Assembly (NCBI GenBank): GCA_028023455.1
Contig: JAQFVV010000183.1
Coordinates: 124,001 to 188,000, forward strand
Source of the DNA: Epiperipatus broadwayi
Lineage: Eukaryota > Onychophora > Udeonychophora > Euonychophora > Peripatidae
Length of the DNA: 64,000 bases
Direction of reading: 5' to 3'
A program made the translations under genes and the position numbers. Under the pieces are notes generated by a model, which was given only the letters and a program-made list of their open reading frames with translations, was not told the DNA's origin and ran no database searches. Positions 1 through 12,829 of the stretch are shown in pieces. Positions within the stretch are counted from its first letter, which is position 1. The number at the start of each line of letters is the position of its first letter.

Positions 1-110
1 AGCAGACTATACTCCAGAATCTACCATTCTATCTCTCCCTTTATATAACTTTTGTAATTGAAATAACTATATCTCTATGATGAAATATTTATAGTTTAGA
101 TTAGCAATAG

Positions 111-188
111 CAAACTCTCCAGTCAGTAGTGCAGTTAACAGCCTGAGTAAGCGAGTAAGCATCTGAAATGATGATCATATGATGTTCC
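111..188. repeat. Family A foldback repeat, internally deleted copy
   Basis: The left part carries the inner end of family A (AAACTCTCC then CAGTAGTG). It runs directly into the opposite outer end, seen as AACAG, then AAGCATCTGAAATG, then TGATCATATGATGTTC. The whole middle, about 450 bp in the longest copies, is missing. Compare with 43,793-44,012, where both ends are intact. This is a short deletion derivative, without coding capacity. Confidence 0.55.
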
Positions 189-304
189 GATGGTTTTGTA
201 TGTACCTGATCTGTAGAATTTTTTGAATAATCAAAGACACCAAAATATATAGATGCTGAACTAAATTCAGTTCTATATGATTATATAAATTAATGCGCCT
301 GGTT

Positions 305-632
305 TGAACCTATTAATGTGTTTTCATCTTGGCTTTTAACTTTATTGTTAACCAAATAGGTAAATGGTGGCTGCTGGAGGTTTGCATTAGTTCCTAAAAT
401 CTAGGTGCAATGCTCTCAAATCCATGGCTTCTCATTGATGAAAGCCAAAAGCTAGAAACTAGTCTGGGAATTTTGGAGAGGTATGAAATAGGTCAGGATT
501 TTATGTACAAACCTTCCTGTATCCATGTATTATGAAGGCTTGAATTTGGTGGCGCTACTGTCTGGAGAGTTTACCACTGCTATTAAGAGCCTGTGTAAGT
601 ATAGGTAATGGTGATCATGTGATATTTTAGAT
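305..632. repeat. Family A foldback repeat, core plus right arm
   Basis: This segment aligns with 63,480-63,755. It has the single-copy core (around GGTGGCTGCTGGAGG), then the right arm with TAGGTGCAATGCTCTCAAAT, GCTAGAAACTAGTCTGGG and CTACTGTCTGGAGAGTTT. It finishes with the outer end GGTGATCATGTGATAT at about 609-624. The left arm is absent. The copy is diverged, so it is older than those at 60-64 kb. Confidence 0.7.
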
Positions 633-639
633 TGTTAAA

Positions 640-2100
640 TCATGTAAAGGTACTACATTTAATTTACACCCAAAATATATGAAATTCTCGCATTCTAACT
701 TGTATGATAATGACTTCTATATAGTATTATCAGTATTTTCATTTATATTTTGGTTAACTTATGGAATATAAATGATTATGCTAAGGCTAAATCTAATTTT
801 ATTTCATGAATTATTATAGATTATAGACACCTTCTGAATTTCATATATTCTTTTTATTGGTTTCCTTGGTAATAATTGAAAGTTTGCTAGTCTTTCACAT
901 GCACGATTGTCTCTCAGACAGCCAATCAGATTTTAAACAGCTGCCATAAGAACTATCAGGCTTCAACACATGACAGAGATTTTTGATAAGAAAAGGATGA
1001 TACGAACCTTTTCTCAACTTAACTTTTTATATATACAAGCCAGGCTTAAGCATCTTGGTCTGAAAGCTTGAATATATAAACATATACACTTATCATTCAT
1101 TGTGTTATTAATTTAAAATATTGATAAAATTTGAAATGGTTTTTGATAAGACTGATATAAATTTTGTATATTTCAGGCAATGCAGAAAATTATTTAAAAA
1201 TTTGTTTTGTATTTTTATACTAGATTATATACTACTCTGGCAAAGAATAATTTATTTGCATTATACTTACATAGAAAAAAAATATCATGGTTTTCCTGCT
1301 GATTGCTATTGAGATAGGAGCTGGAATATCTTAGTTTAAAATCAATCATTTATTGTTTATCTTTTCTGATATTTCAAATTTTAAGGTTTTCCTTTTAGTT
1401 GCTTATATTTTTGACTGAAATATGAATGCAATATATATTTATTTCAACTTAAGTGTTGGTATTTGCCAGTAAATTAATGCAGATCTGTTTATTTATTTGT
1501 ATTTACTATGATATGATTAAATATTTATTCAATTAATGATATTCTGAAGTGATGATTTTGCCATGTGTGTTGTCTTCAAATGAAGATAAACATTTAATGC
1601 ATATTTTATACATGTGGTTTATGATTCCACTCTGGAATAATGAGTTCAGAAAGCAGATTGATGTTGGATATATCTTTAGTTGATTGATGTATCACTAATT
1701 TTAAAATATGTATATTTACTTTCTATAAAATTATTGAATATGTTCAGTAGTCTTTGCTGTTAAATGATCCAAACTAGGCACAGAATAAACAGCAGATTGG
1801 GTCATCTTAACCAATCAAATTTGGGCAGATTTGAATGATTATTCCAAAGATATTCATCTGAAAAGTAAACATTAGCATAAAGATAATTTATTAAAATAAT
1901 TTTACAGAAGATAACACTATTTATAAATGATATTTTGCAAGATAATCCCCCAAGATAAATATATATAGTCTATACAGACAGATTGATTGGCACTTTTATG
2001 AAGAGTTATATTTTGATTCTTTCATATATAAATTTTACTTATAAAAGTAGTGCAACTTAATATTAAAAGAAAATGAGCCTACATGTTTGAAAAGGAACAT
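640..2100. other. AT-rich intergenic sequence, nothing recognised
   Basis: Only short AT-rich open stretches occur, the longest being 63 codons at 1,121. A CCAAT-like box (GCCAATCAG near 922) lies about 105 bp before a TATATATA run near 1,030. That spacing could suit a promoter, but no coding sequence follows, so I do not call one. Confidence 0.5.
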
Positions 2101-2104
2101 TTTT

Positions 2105-2530
2105 TAATACCAGTTCTTACTTATGGATTTGAGACTTGGATATTTAACTGAAGAGGAATATATAGAGTTTTAAATCACTCACTGAAGTATGGAGAAATGC
2201 ATGTTAGAATTAACAAAAAGATCGAAAATGAAATACATGGGTGAGATAACAAACATCAGAAAAAAATTAAGAGATTGGAGTAGAGTTGGGCTGGACATAT
2301 TGCTAGAAGAGATGATAATAGATGGGTAGTTGAAATCTTAGGCTAGATTCCAAGGGGCTTAAAAACCTAAAAAGTGATGACATATGAGATGGATCAAATA
2401 AGGAAGTGTGCTGCAGTGATGTAGAGAAAGAGGGCTAGAGATTGCAGAAGGTGGACTGAACTTGGTGAGACTTTTGTTCTGTAGTGGATTAATAATAGTT
2501 GAAAATGATGATGATAATGATGATGATTGC
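2105..2530 (+). mobile_element. RTE-type LINE, 3' end of the reverse-transcriptase ORF (dead)
   Basis: Translation in shifting frames gives PVLTYGFETW at about 2,110 and then RAGHIARRDDNRWVVEIL at about 2,288-2,340. These are the well-known C-terminal signatures of RTE-like LINE polyproteins (the TYGxETW block and the GHxARRxDxRW block). The tail reads as a degraded QQWIDN-type ending at about 2,480. It is followed by a GATGAT-type simple repeat at about 2,506-2,527, as expected for the 3' tail of RTE elements. In-frame stops and frameshifts show it is inactive. The rest of the element is missing, as is usual for 5'-truncated LINE copies. Confidence 0.8.
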
Positions 2531-2639
2531 AGAATTCCATATCAAAATTATCAAGATTTTGATTGAACTTTGTGCTAATGATTAATTTTAAGTGTATGTA
2601 AGAAAAAATATTAAGGAAAACTATAGCATGATAATTTTT

Positions 2640-5100
2640 ATTCATTATATTTATATGTTAATGTTATTATTTCCACTCTCATATATATATACTTACAAAA
2701 TATATGAATGATTAAATATTATGTATGTTCTTATATGTATATATTGTAAATGCAAAAAAATATGCCCACGAAACCGGATGCTATTTTTAACAGAATAAAA
2801 TTATGGGTTATACTGTAGCCTAATTATTGGTCACCATTTCTAACAATAAAAATCTGAACCAAGGAAGAACAATCTTAATTTATTACTGCCTGTGAATTTG
2901 AATTGTATCGTTAAGTTATTATACTAAACAAAAGTGAATATAATCAATGAATAACAATCTAACACATAATTCAATAAAACAATGATAATTTTCTAATAGC
3001 ATTGAGAATGAACTGAAAACAAGCAAAATCATTATTTCAAACTATCTTAAAATATGAGCGTTGTTTGCAATAAATTAAAGAAAAAGCAATAAAACCAAAT
3101 AACATTGTCTGAACTTGAGTACTAAACTAATAATCAGAAAATAATAAATTCTTTACAACAGCTATATAAATATCAAAATTTTTTATACATTAAAAACCTT
3201 TTTCAGCATCTGATTTGGTGCCCTTTTCAAATGTTAATAATCTATTATGTTTTTAACTATTTCAGACATAAAACCATCTAGTGTTCAATAATGAAATTAA
3301 AACAAACAATAATATAAATCATTAAAAAAAAAACTCGCATATATAAATCCAGTAATTACAAAATAATTGACTATATCATAATAAATAAAATAAATTACAT
3401 GGATTTTTTTACAATTAGATATATATCAATTTATATAATTTAAAAATGTTGATATTTATATAGGTGTAAAGAATTTATTTTCTGATTATTGTTTCATAAA
3501 AGAACAGTATAAAGATATTTATTCTTTTCCAATTTTGGTAAAATAAACTATACATTCCTATTTGATGCTTATTTGAACACAATTGACAAATCATATCTAA
3601 TTACTCTTCAGTTTAATAAAGCTAAGTTATTAAAACTTTAGACTGTAATTATTAGGACATATGAAAAGATCATTAGTGTTTATTATAATTAAATATTAAT
3701 ATTAAAATTAAATATTTAAACTGAATTTACGATCCACATCAACAAACATTAAATATAATTAAAGCAAATTGCTCTAATTTGTAACAAAATAAAATATATT
3801 ACTGATTGACTTAATATGATATTCATTTTAATGAATAATATATTTTTAAAATAAAATATGTCAACATTTAATTACAATTACTTTTACTCATCTTCAATAA
3901 TTATCCTATTTGTACTTTTATCAATCATTGGTCACTTCATATATAATTGCTATCTTAAAATAGCTGTTACTTGTTACTAACAAAATAATTACAATAAGCT
4001 TCTAATTACTTGTTAAATATTTAAGAATGTCAAATTGAGTAATTTATTGATATATAAACATCTACTTGTCAAATAAACATTAACTTCAATACAAAGAAAA
4101 TGGTATGCAATTATAATCTATTACCCATTCTGTGGTTTGGCTTCCAAACTATTTTGTAACTGCTTCTAAGAAATTATACGATATAATCAATTAGTAAATA
4201 TTGTCTTATCCAATTATGATTAACCAATAAACTTGAATTGTAAAATTGAATGATAACCAAGCAAGTTTACTTAATTTAAATTAATTCAAAATTTATTAAC
4301 AAATGGATATAAATTAAGTAATATATATATATATATATATATGGTAAATAAACCATAATGATCCAGTTGGGATTTATGGAGTATGTTCTCAATTCTTTTA
4401 AATTAAATAAGTGATTGTATATTGACCTTCACCTATCAAATGTTAAGATTAAAATGTACATTTATGAAACATAAATGTATTGTAAAGCATATGCACTTTT
4501 CAAAGTCATAAGAGTTCATGACATAATTAACCTTTATAAAAAATAATTAAAAATAATATATACACTAAAGATGAATCTAACTATTCATTCACATTATTTG
4601 TAAAATTAAAAATAATTAATTAATTTATAACCAATGAATAACAAGATAAGTATTTTTAAATTAAAATCATAATTACTAAACTACAAAATATAAATTTGAA
4701 TTTAGAAAAAACATAATTAACTTATACTTTAGAGGCTTGTAAAATAAATCTCTACTTAACATAAATTATATTACTTTTTATATTAATATACACTACACAG
4801 TTATATCTACAAAAAATATTAATAATAACAATATATACACAATGCAAATGACTTGAATAATTTTCCTCAAATACAATATTTCCAAAACAATACCATAGTT
4901 CTAATGTCCATTTCTTGAATCATGGTCCCAATGATATTTCTTATTCCAGAGAAGCACATTTTGTTCATTTCAATATTTACTATATATCCAAAGTGTCTTT
5001 TTATTTAGCAGATGCTTGATTTATATAACATTATAAGTGTGCCAACAATAACTTAATATCCCTGATGATGCAATGTAGATATCATTTCATTTAGCAAGTA
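2640..5100. other. Very AT-rich stretch, no gene seen
   Basis: This stretch holds poly-A and poly-T runs, an (AT)n run at about 4,319-4,342 and many TAATTAATT motifs. No reading frame of useful length, no RNA gene and no recognised repeat family was seen on either strand. Confidence 0.5.
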
Positions 5101-5129
5101 ATTAATTAATAAAACATTACAAGTAAACA

Positions 5130-5640
5130 GATGCTAGTTTTATCCATGATGATGAAATGGAAATTGAACCAATTTCTATCCTGGGCGGAAATAACTCATC
5201 GATCTCATAAAACTATATTGACAGGTGAACATAATTCTTGTATACATCTTGATGTTGTTAGCATTTCTACTTATTTAAAAGTACATAATATCCATTTTTT
5301 AAAGCAAAGAAATATTCCGATGTTTTTTTTAAATGCTATGAATCATTTTCATTCTTTAACAAATTGTCATCTCTCACAAATTCCTGATAAACCTGTTCAA
5401 TTAATGGATAACTACTATTGCTTTCACCTCAACATTCTTCCAGTTTACAATTATTTTTTTAATTGACATCAGCGAAACTATAGTAATACTCTGCATTAAC
5501 TCTTTGGTCAACTTCAGCCAGAATCCCATAAATAAATATTTTTTTACATACAATAATGACAAATTATAATTACTCCATATAACAAACAATATTTACATTT
5601 TAAAATACAAATAGTATCCTTTTACTCCAACATAAACTAA
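5130..5640 (-). pseudogene. Unidentified coding-like segment, broken
   Basis: Reading the minus strand gives three separate open stretches: YGILAEVDQRVNAEYYYSF (about 5,530-5,465), then YPLIEQVYQEFVRDDNLL (about 5,415-5,360), then YEIDELFPPRIEIGSIS (about 5,200-5,140). Stops and frameshifts separate them. Their amino-acid make-up looks more protein-like than the surrounding AT noise, but I recognise no family. The plus strand also carries a 111-codon open frame here (5,131-5,466), so the coding strand is not certain. It may be a decayed transposon ORF or a processed pseudogene. Confidence 0.25.
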
Positions 5641-6054
5641 GCAATTAAGGCTACATTCTTTCATACTACAATGAAAATGTAGTTTTCACACATTTTTCAA
5701 CACAATATTATACCAATTAAATAACAAATATACTTGAGATTTTGAATATTTAAGTGTATTATTTGTAACCTACTATTGTGAATGCAGTAATGAAAATATA
5801 CATAATAAAGAAACTATGAACTTTATTATGTACACATTCATTTTTAAAATGAATAAAGTCAATTCACAATTTTTATAAACTACAATTAATAATAAACATT
5901 TCTTTTTTGACATTAGTGTTGTCATAGCAACATATTCCATCACTTCCCAGGTTAATGTATTAACTATTAAAAGCAAAGCAAAAAAAGAAAAATGTATTTT
6001 GAAATTTATTTTGAATTTCAATATGTACAACATATATATGCTTATATTAATGAT

Positions 6055-6265
6055 TTGGTAGAAACAATAATAGATGGATAGTTGAAATCTTACAAAATAT
6101 TCCAAAAGATTGTAAAAGACCTAGAAAGAGATCACTTGTATGATGGCTGAAAGAAGGAAGCTTGTTCATGTGATGTCAAAAAATGAGCCTAAAAATCGAA
6201 AGAAGTGGATTAAATTCTGGGAGACCTTCATCCAGCAGTGGATCCATAATGATTGAAAATGAAAA
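6055..6265 (+). mobile_element. RTE-type LINE, second 3'-end fragment
   Basis: It starts in the block giving NNNRWIVEIL and continues through a lysine- and arginine-rich stretch (CKRPRKRS) to the C-terminal region encoding roughly ERSGLNSGRPSSSSG in one frame and QQW-type residues in another. It aligns with the last 210 bp of the copy at 2,105-2,530. Stops and frame changes show it is dead. It lies about 165 bp upstream of the long (TTA)n array. Confidence 0.7.
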
Positions 6266-6430
6266 TGTTGATATGGAGGATTGCCTTTGTATAAACTTTA
6301 CTGCTATATAGTCAATAATGTTTATTGCTTTTTAAGTGAATTTTAACTAACCTTTCCAATACTTTTTTGGTTCAGTTTTATTATTTTCTAAAAATAAATT
6401 TCACATTCTTTTTAAATTTTAATTTTATTG

Positions 6431-6629
<199 letters not shown>

Positions 6630-6679
6630 TAATCAGTGTTTTAATTAAAATTAGATATTTTCAAAATGTATTGTAAAGA

Positions 6680-8440
6680 AAAGAGTAAATTTAAACTATA
6701 ATTTTATTTTACATATATTTAAATCAATAAGGATTATATATTAATAATAAAAATATCTACAATCTTCAGTAACTGAAAAATAGACCCTATTAGAAATACT
6801 GTAAATGGTATTATTGACATTTATAAGAAATAGAATTTATTACTATCACTTGAAAAAATAGCAGATATTCAATTTAGTAGAGAGAACATAAAAATCGCAG
6901 TCATCTTTTACCTTTTTAAATGATTCTTAAGAATATATACTTGGCTGAGATATACGGAAAAAACTTCAGAATGTTTTATTTTTACAAATAATGATTAGTC
7001 CTTCTTTCGCTATGATATTATCTACAATTTTTGGGGGGTATGAGGTATGGTAATGAAATTAGGAGAATAAAGGAATAAGAATAAAAAAATATTTTAGTGC
7101 TTCAGAAATGTGGACTGGAAAAGCTTGATAAGAACGTCATGAATAAAAAGTGAACAAATTACCGTTTTTTCCCTCTTGAAATTAATATAATCAGATTGAA
7201 TAGTTGTCATATATGTATCGGATTATATGATATTTGTATTTTGGAAAATAAAATAAAAGATTATATCGATTCAATTATCCACATAGTGAAATTATCTTTG
7301 AAAATCTATAAGATACTAGTTTATTCTAACAAATTTTCTTTTTAATAATTATTTACTAGAAGTTGCCATTGATTTTACAGTTTCTAACCTCTGCTTAGAA
7401 TAATAATTTTATAATAAGAATTAGATTTGATTGAAATATTCATAACGGTACTCATTTAGACTCTATCCATTTATCTTCTCTACCCTCCTTCTTGAGACAG
7501 TAAAATGTAAAAATTTTATATTATTGCATTACGATTTTAAAACTTAATAAAAAGTTTTATTTATTTAAATAAATAAAAAAAAAGTTTAAGTTTTTTTTTT
7601 TTTAAATCTAAACTTTATTTTAAAACGCTGATTATATTTATTAATTAAACTGTTCCTGCTATCGCTTTGAATATTTTATTTCAAATTCTTTTTTTTTATA
7701 TCTTAAGAAAAATAAAACGGTCTCTTTTAAAACTGCATCTCTGAATTAATTTAGAATTTGAAGGCGGCATAATGATTTATTTTAAATTTCTTTTAAAAAG
7801 ATTGCCTCTGCTCAAATAATTCTATGTAAATATCTTGGATTTATTCACACAAACATATACTTTATTTGATTCGCTTAATATATACACTCATTGTTATCTG
7901 TTCATAGACAGGAATGATGCGAAACCATTTTTTTTTTTTTAGTCTCTTAATTATTGCTTTCTTCCTAAGATTTTTTTATCTTATAGTCTTAAGATCATTT
8001 CTCTTTTTTTTTCTTCTATTTTTTATTTTTTTATTTCACAAGTTCAGTACTTTTGCTATTCTTTAACTTATTTAGCAGGTAACTCCAACTTTCTATTTTG
8101 ATTAAACTGTACTGATTATGAATGTATATATTTTACATATTTGAACATTTTATGTTTTCAATTAAATCTGTTTTCTATATAATATATTGATAATCTTAAC
8201 AATATTTATTACAAATGTAAGCTTTCAAGCGATAGGCATTTTGAAAGTTAATATTTGATGTTCTAAAAATATGAAATTAAATATCTAAATGGGATTTCTT
8301 GGCCTCATTGGACATAATTTATCTATTCAAAAAATTAGTAGAATGAAATATTAGATATTTTATGTTATTAAAAGAAGGATGTATTTAGGATTAGATATCA
8401 TGAAAGTAACAAAAAATTTATTTTCCATGGAAATACTTGC
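6680..8440. other. AT-rich sequence with homopolymer runs, no gene seen
   Basis: Poly-T and poly-A tracts (for example near 7,590-7,605 and 7,929-7,941) in otherwise unique AT-rich DNA. No conserved motif, RNA gene or repeat family was recognised on either strand. Confidence 0.5.
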
Positions 8441-9290
8441 TTCATTATATATATATATAAAATACAAATTTTGCGGGTTCACAGTATAAGATTTTAATTA
8501 GATATTCCAACGTTTCAACTTGATCACACAAGCCCACAACTGGGAAATGAATACTATATAACTGTAGAAGTGTTAGAAACAGTTGTATTTTTATATTGGA
8601 CTATTTCCATCATTTAATATATGTATTGCATGTCTTTAGAAAAATTTAACTTTATTTAAATATTCCAAATACATTCAACTGTTAGTAATAGCACTCCACA
8701 CAGGTTAGTATATGCACAACGTTTCAAGAGGTATTATTTTCCCCTTTCTTCAGGTGTTGCTTGCCTGACCAGTGTCAATACTAGCATGGGATTTGAACCT
8801 GGATCTTTAGATTTTCTAAAGACATTCAATACACATATTGGATGATGGAAATAATCCAATATAAAAATACAACTAGAACACCATGATTACAAGCCTTCAG
8901 GAAAATACTGTAAACAGTGTCTATAAAGATACTTATAGACATAGTTGTTAAAGTTCCACATTAAAAAAAACAGGTGTATAAGATTGAACAAAACTTAAAA
9001 CTAAATAACAAAAAATAAAAATTCAGAATCTTCAGAGTAATTTGTTTTCCAATTTTTTTTCCCAAATATGAGGAAATTTACATGTGCCATCATGTTTGGT
9101 GATTCAATTTGGTCTTTTTATTATCTTCAGAGTTCTTTTATCTTACATGGATGGATGTTTTTACATTTGAATGGGATCTTTGTCTTTGCAAAAATCAATA
9201 TTGTGACCTGAATCCATACCATGGATTAAGAGTGCTGTTGATGATTAATGTTGCTTCACTGTATTAGCATGTTTATCCTTTCTAGTATTG
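8440..9290 (-). mobile_element. Penelope-like element PLE-1, inverted 3' fragment
   Basis: The minus strand reads, from 9,290 downward, the end of a GIY-YIG endonuclease region (GMDSGHNIDF at about 9,232-9,200). A 3' non-coding stretch follows (9,140-8,878), then a terminal repeat (8,578-8,440). All of it matches the plus-strand copy at about 11,440-11,905, including CAGAATCATC-type and ACACCTGTTTTTT-type blocks. A 300-bp MITE interrupts it at 8,579-8,877. The fragment lies 3'-end outward from, and head to head with, the plus-strand PLE-1 that begins at about 9,300. Confidence 0.8.
8579..8877. mobile_element. MITE (family D) nested in a Penelope terminal repeat
   Basis: The ends are inverted copies of about 65 bp: AGTTGTATTTTTATATTGGA at the left, and its complement TCCAATATAAAAATACAACT at the right. 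Both arms continue inward through TTTCCATCAT to GTCTTTAGAAAA. The inside is not coding; it contains a sequence like a tRNA B box on the minus strand (GGTTCAAATCCC at about 8,790-8,801). The flanks (TAGAAAC and AGAACAC) could be a diverged target duplication. The element splits the PLE-1 fragment, so it inserted later. Confidence 0.75.
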
Positions 9291-9299
9291 ATGCCTCTA

Positions 9300-9445
9300 C
9301 AACTGTCTTTAAAAACGATGTTCACAGCACTTTTACAATTATACAGTATTCATTTCGCAGTTGAAGGCTTGCATGATCAAGTCAAAAACATTGAAATAAT
9401 TAAAATTTTATATCGGCAATCTGCAAAATATGTTCTTTATATCTT
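9300..9445 (+). repeat. PLE-1 upstream terminal repeat (pLTR)
   Basis: It aligns with 11,725-11,890 and, inverted, with 8,440-8,578. Shared blocks include CTCTACAA, ACAATTATA followed by AGTATT, and GCTTG, six bases, then ATGATCAAGTC. A 6-bp stem can form between GGCTTG and CAAGTC, followed by an A-rich run. This is where Penelope elements often hold a hammerhead ribozyme, but the core bases here are decayed. Confidence 0.7.
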
Positions 9446-11689
9446 TTAACCTATGAATATAATAAACCTCTATGTGGATTGGGGGGGGGGGTACATATTC
9501 AAGAAGGTTTAAATTTTTGAAAGAATATGGGTTATTAAGTATAAGGTACCATGTGATTTGTCAAAATATTAGTGTGTAGAAACAAAAGCATTATACCTAT
9601 GTGTTGTATAATTATGTTTCGTAAGGAAATTACATTAACAATATTTTAAAGAGAACTAGCAAGATCATTTTAATTTCTTTCATTAAAGAAACTTGACAAA
9701 AAATAGACAAAATTGATAAATTACTCCTGGATTTTCATTCATTTCATAGCAATAGGATACATCCATTACTGTGGAAATTACATAGCAAATTTTAGGATAA
9801 TAAATTATTGAAATCCAAGCAAAAATAAAAATTACAAGTTCAAATTAGAAGACAATTACCAATATTTATGCATCAAATTAAAAAAACAGTTTATAATTTA
9901 TCAAACAAATCCCTTTCTTCACATGATATTTCAATTTTGAAGAAAGGTTTTAATTTTGCAATAACATCTTCCCTGATACCATTTGAAAAAAGAAATTTGT
10001 AATGTTGAATTAAATCCTTCAACAGCTGGTGTAGGTAGGGCAGAAATTTGTAATGGTTTTAAAACAGCTAAATTTCCTACAGATAATATATCAAAGAAAG
10101 AAGAAAGACATATTTGCATAACCTAAAATCAGATAAATCACTGTTATATTTGCGCATGATAATGATAATGCTATACTGGTTATGGTACATGATACATAAT
10201 AAAATCCTGGCTTTATTAAATAATAAAATCTAAAAGAGATTGTACAACTTATTTAGAAAAAAAAACAACTAAGCAATTATTAATAAATCACCAATTGAAA
10301 ATTATTCTTCAGGAGAAATCCTGTGTCTGTCCCAAATTTTATAGGCTTCCTAAAATACATAAAGCAGATATCCCCTTTCATCCAATAGTGAGTGCAATAA
10401 GATCTCCTACTCACAATTTAGTTAGATTTTACCTGATTTGATCAATTTTACAATACTATCTATTAAGTCATATCTAAAATTTCAATATATTTTGTTTCTC
10501 TTTTAAAATTTTTTAAAGGTAATATAAAGATAATATTCTGGTTAGTTTCAAATTTTTGTTTTGGTTAAACATTCAGTCATGTATTTCATCTGTGATGGGC
10601 AACATTATAAACAAAGTTTTGGTACTCCTATGGGTTCTTCTATTTTAAGCATAATAGCTGATTTGGGTATGGAACATATAGAAACTCATGCTCTAGAAGC
10701 AGCACCTTTAAAACTTTTTGCTTGACTGAGATATATAGATGACACATTTGTCATCTGGCAACATGGTAAAGATAAATTGGAAGATTTTTATCACATTTAC
10801 ATAATATTCATCTAAATATCACATTTGCAATGGAAAGAATCTGATGATAAACTTCCCTATCTTGGTATTCTTGTCACCAAAAAACAAAATAATTTTTTAA
10901 TCATTCTCAGTTTTCAGAAAAACTATGCATACTGACAGGTACCTCCAATTTTCTTCTCATCATCATCTAATTTAAGATTTTTTCTGAAACCAAAACACTA
11001 TTTACCAGAACAATTAATCTTTCAGATAGATCTTATCTAGAAGAAGAAATACATCATATAAATAATGTATTGCTAGCAGACAGTTATAATAAAAAGGTTA
11101 TAAATCAAGCCTTGCTTCCATCTAAAAAATACTAAAAATGAAAAACAAAAAGAAAAAACAACTATTAAGGTTTGTATTTCTTATATAAAAGGAACCACAG
11201 ACAGTATTGGATGTATTCTAAAACCTTGCAACATAAAGACAGCACATGCTCCTTATCAAAAAATTAGTAATTTTTTAACCTAGCCTAAAGATTCAAACCC
11301 ACATTAGGCTCAGGGAGTTTATAAAGAGATTTCATGTGGCATTTGTATGGCTTATGTGGCTTTGAGCAATCATCACATCAATACTAGAAGAGATGAACAT
11401 GCCATTGCAATAAAGCAATGTTCATCACCTTCAGCATATTCAATTCATGCTATGGATTCAGGTCACAATATTGATTTTTCCAAAACTAGGATCCTATCCA
11501 AATTTGAAAACCTACATTAGTGTAAGATCAAAAAACCATTGAGATACTAAAAAAACAAATTGTATCAATAAATATTATGACTGCCTCATATTTGGGGAAA
11601 AAAAAATTGTAAAACAAATTACTCTGATGATTCTGAATTTTTATTTGTTTATTTATTTTTTATTTGTCAATTTGTTCAATTTTGTACAC

Positions 11690-11905
11690 CTGTTTTTTAT
11701 AATTGTGGAACATTAACAGTGTTTGTGAACACTGCTTACAGCACCTCTACAACGATCTTTATACAACCTGTTGCAGCATCTCTACAATTATATAGTATTA
11801 ATTTCTCAATTGAGGGCTTGTATGATCAAGTCAAAATATTGGAATATCTAATTAAAATCTTACACAGATGAACCCACAAAATATATCTCTTATATCTTTA
11901 CTCAC
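11690..11905 (+). repeat. PLE-1 downstream terminal repeat (pLTR)
   Basis: The second copy of the PLE-1 terminal repeat, following the endonuclease region and a 3' non-coding stretch. GGCTTG at 11,816 and CAAGTC at about 11,828 form the same 6-bp stem with a TATGAT loop. It ends just before a long (AT)n tract, which may be the 3' tail or target of the element. Confidence 0.7.
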
Positions 11906-11916
11906 AAAAACATTTG

Positions 11917-11918
<2 letters not shown>

Positions 11919-11978
<60 letters not shown>
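11919..11978. repeat. (AT)n microsatellite, 30 units
   Basis: A perfect 60-bp alternating AT tract immediately after the PLE-1 terminal repeat. Shorter AT tracts occur near 31,360, 34,363 and elsewhere in the window. Confidence 0.95.
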
Positions 11979-11980
<2 letters not shown>

Positions 11981-12522
11981 CGATATGAGTGAAGGAATTT
12001 GTTAATTTACCATGTTATCACATAATGGTTTAGCTGATTATTAAAGTTTTTATGTGCAAATAAATAATTTTATTTATTCTATATATATTTAAAACATCAT
12101 TTACTTTATGTTAACTAGAATATATGAGAATAAATAATTGTGGTGTTTACTTATTTGTATTTATATATATATATAGATTCTTCTGTAAAATATTTAAAAA
12201 GTTTATTTTTCTTGGTCATTCTCGTTTGCTTTGTATTTGATAGGATATAGAAGCTCATTAGTATGTAATAATCAGTCATTTTTACTTAGTTTACTTTTAT
12301 TCATTATATAATTTTTAACAACCCTTTAAACAAGCAATAACTATTAAATATATAATACAAAGTATATATATATAATTTATGCAGGAATAATCTTCAAATG
12401 TGCTTAGAGTGATATTTTTTTGTACAGTAGATTTTGTAGAATCATTTTTTTATGTTATTATCAATAAATTTTATTAGTGCAGTGTTAGATTATAATTATA
12501 TAAGGTAATAATTTTTTCTCGC

Positions 12523-12822
12523 TAGGCTACAATATTAAACAATGATGTTAACTGCAAGAGTACTTTTGCCCCAGCCGCAAGATAAAGACTTTGTGAAAAT
12601 AAGAATGACCATTTTATTTTCAAACTCAATGGTAATTATATGAGCTAATTTATAAACATTTAAGATTCTTCATATCAATGCATTTAAAGTTGAAAGTAAG
12701 ATGTGGTCATTCTTATTTCCCTAAGTTTTTATCTTGTGGCTGGGATGAGAGTATTCTTGCAATTAACATCCCTGTTTAATATTATAACACAGTGCTAGTG
12801 GGCAGGAGTGATAATTTTCTAT
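12523..12822. mobile_element. Foldback element (family C)
   Basis: Two inverted arms of about 85 bp, left 12,528-12,612 and right about 12,704-12,788. The left arm reads CAATATTAAAC, GATGTTAACTGCAAG, CCCCAGCCGCAAGATAAA and GAATGACCA. The right arm is its complement with about 15 % differences. The spacer of about 90 bp is AT-rich and non-coding. Weaker similarity continues outward to the GCTAGG and CCCACTAGC blocks. It is non-autonomous and only one copy was seen here. Confidence 0.75.
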
Positions 12823-12829
12823 ACAATTT

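Larger units (their letters stand above)
9300..11905 (+). mobile_element. Penelope-like retroelement PLE-1, degenerate
   Basis: The plus strand keeps the order of a Penelope polyprotein. PKFYRLPKIHK (10,331-10,363) is the RT0 region and is followed by PIVSAI. GTPMGSS (10,621) is the template-grip motif, and RYIDDTFVIW, with the catalytic YIDD at 10,732-10,743, follows. A GIY-YIG-like region then runs from GVYKEISCGIC (11,313) to HAMDSGHNIDFSKTRIL (about 11,450-11,500). Frameshifts and stops, including TGA just before the YIDD block, make it inactive. The N-terminal part (9,450-10,300) is poorly preserved. Terminal repeats lie at both sides. Penelope elements carry RT and GIY-YIG endonuclease and insert by target-primed reverse transcription. 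Confidence 0.88.

Noticed and set aside
5131-5466. A 111-codon plus-strand gene
   Set aside because: The composition is unremarkable and the opposite strand has equally or more protein-like segments; no family matches.
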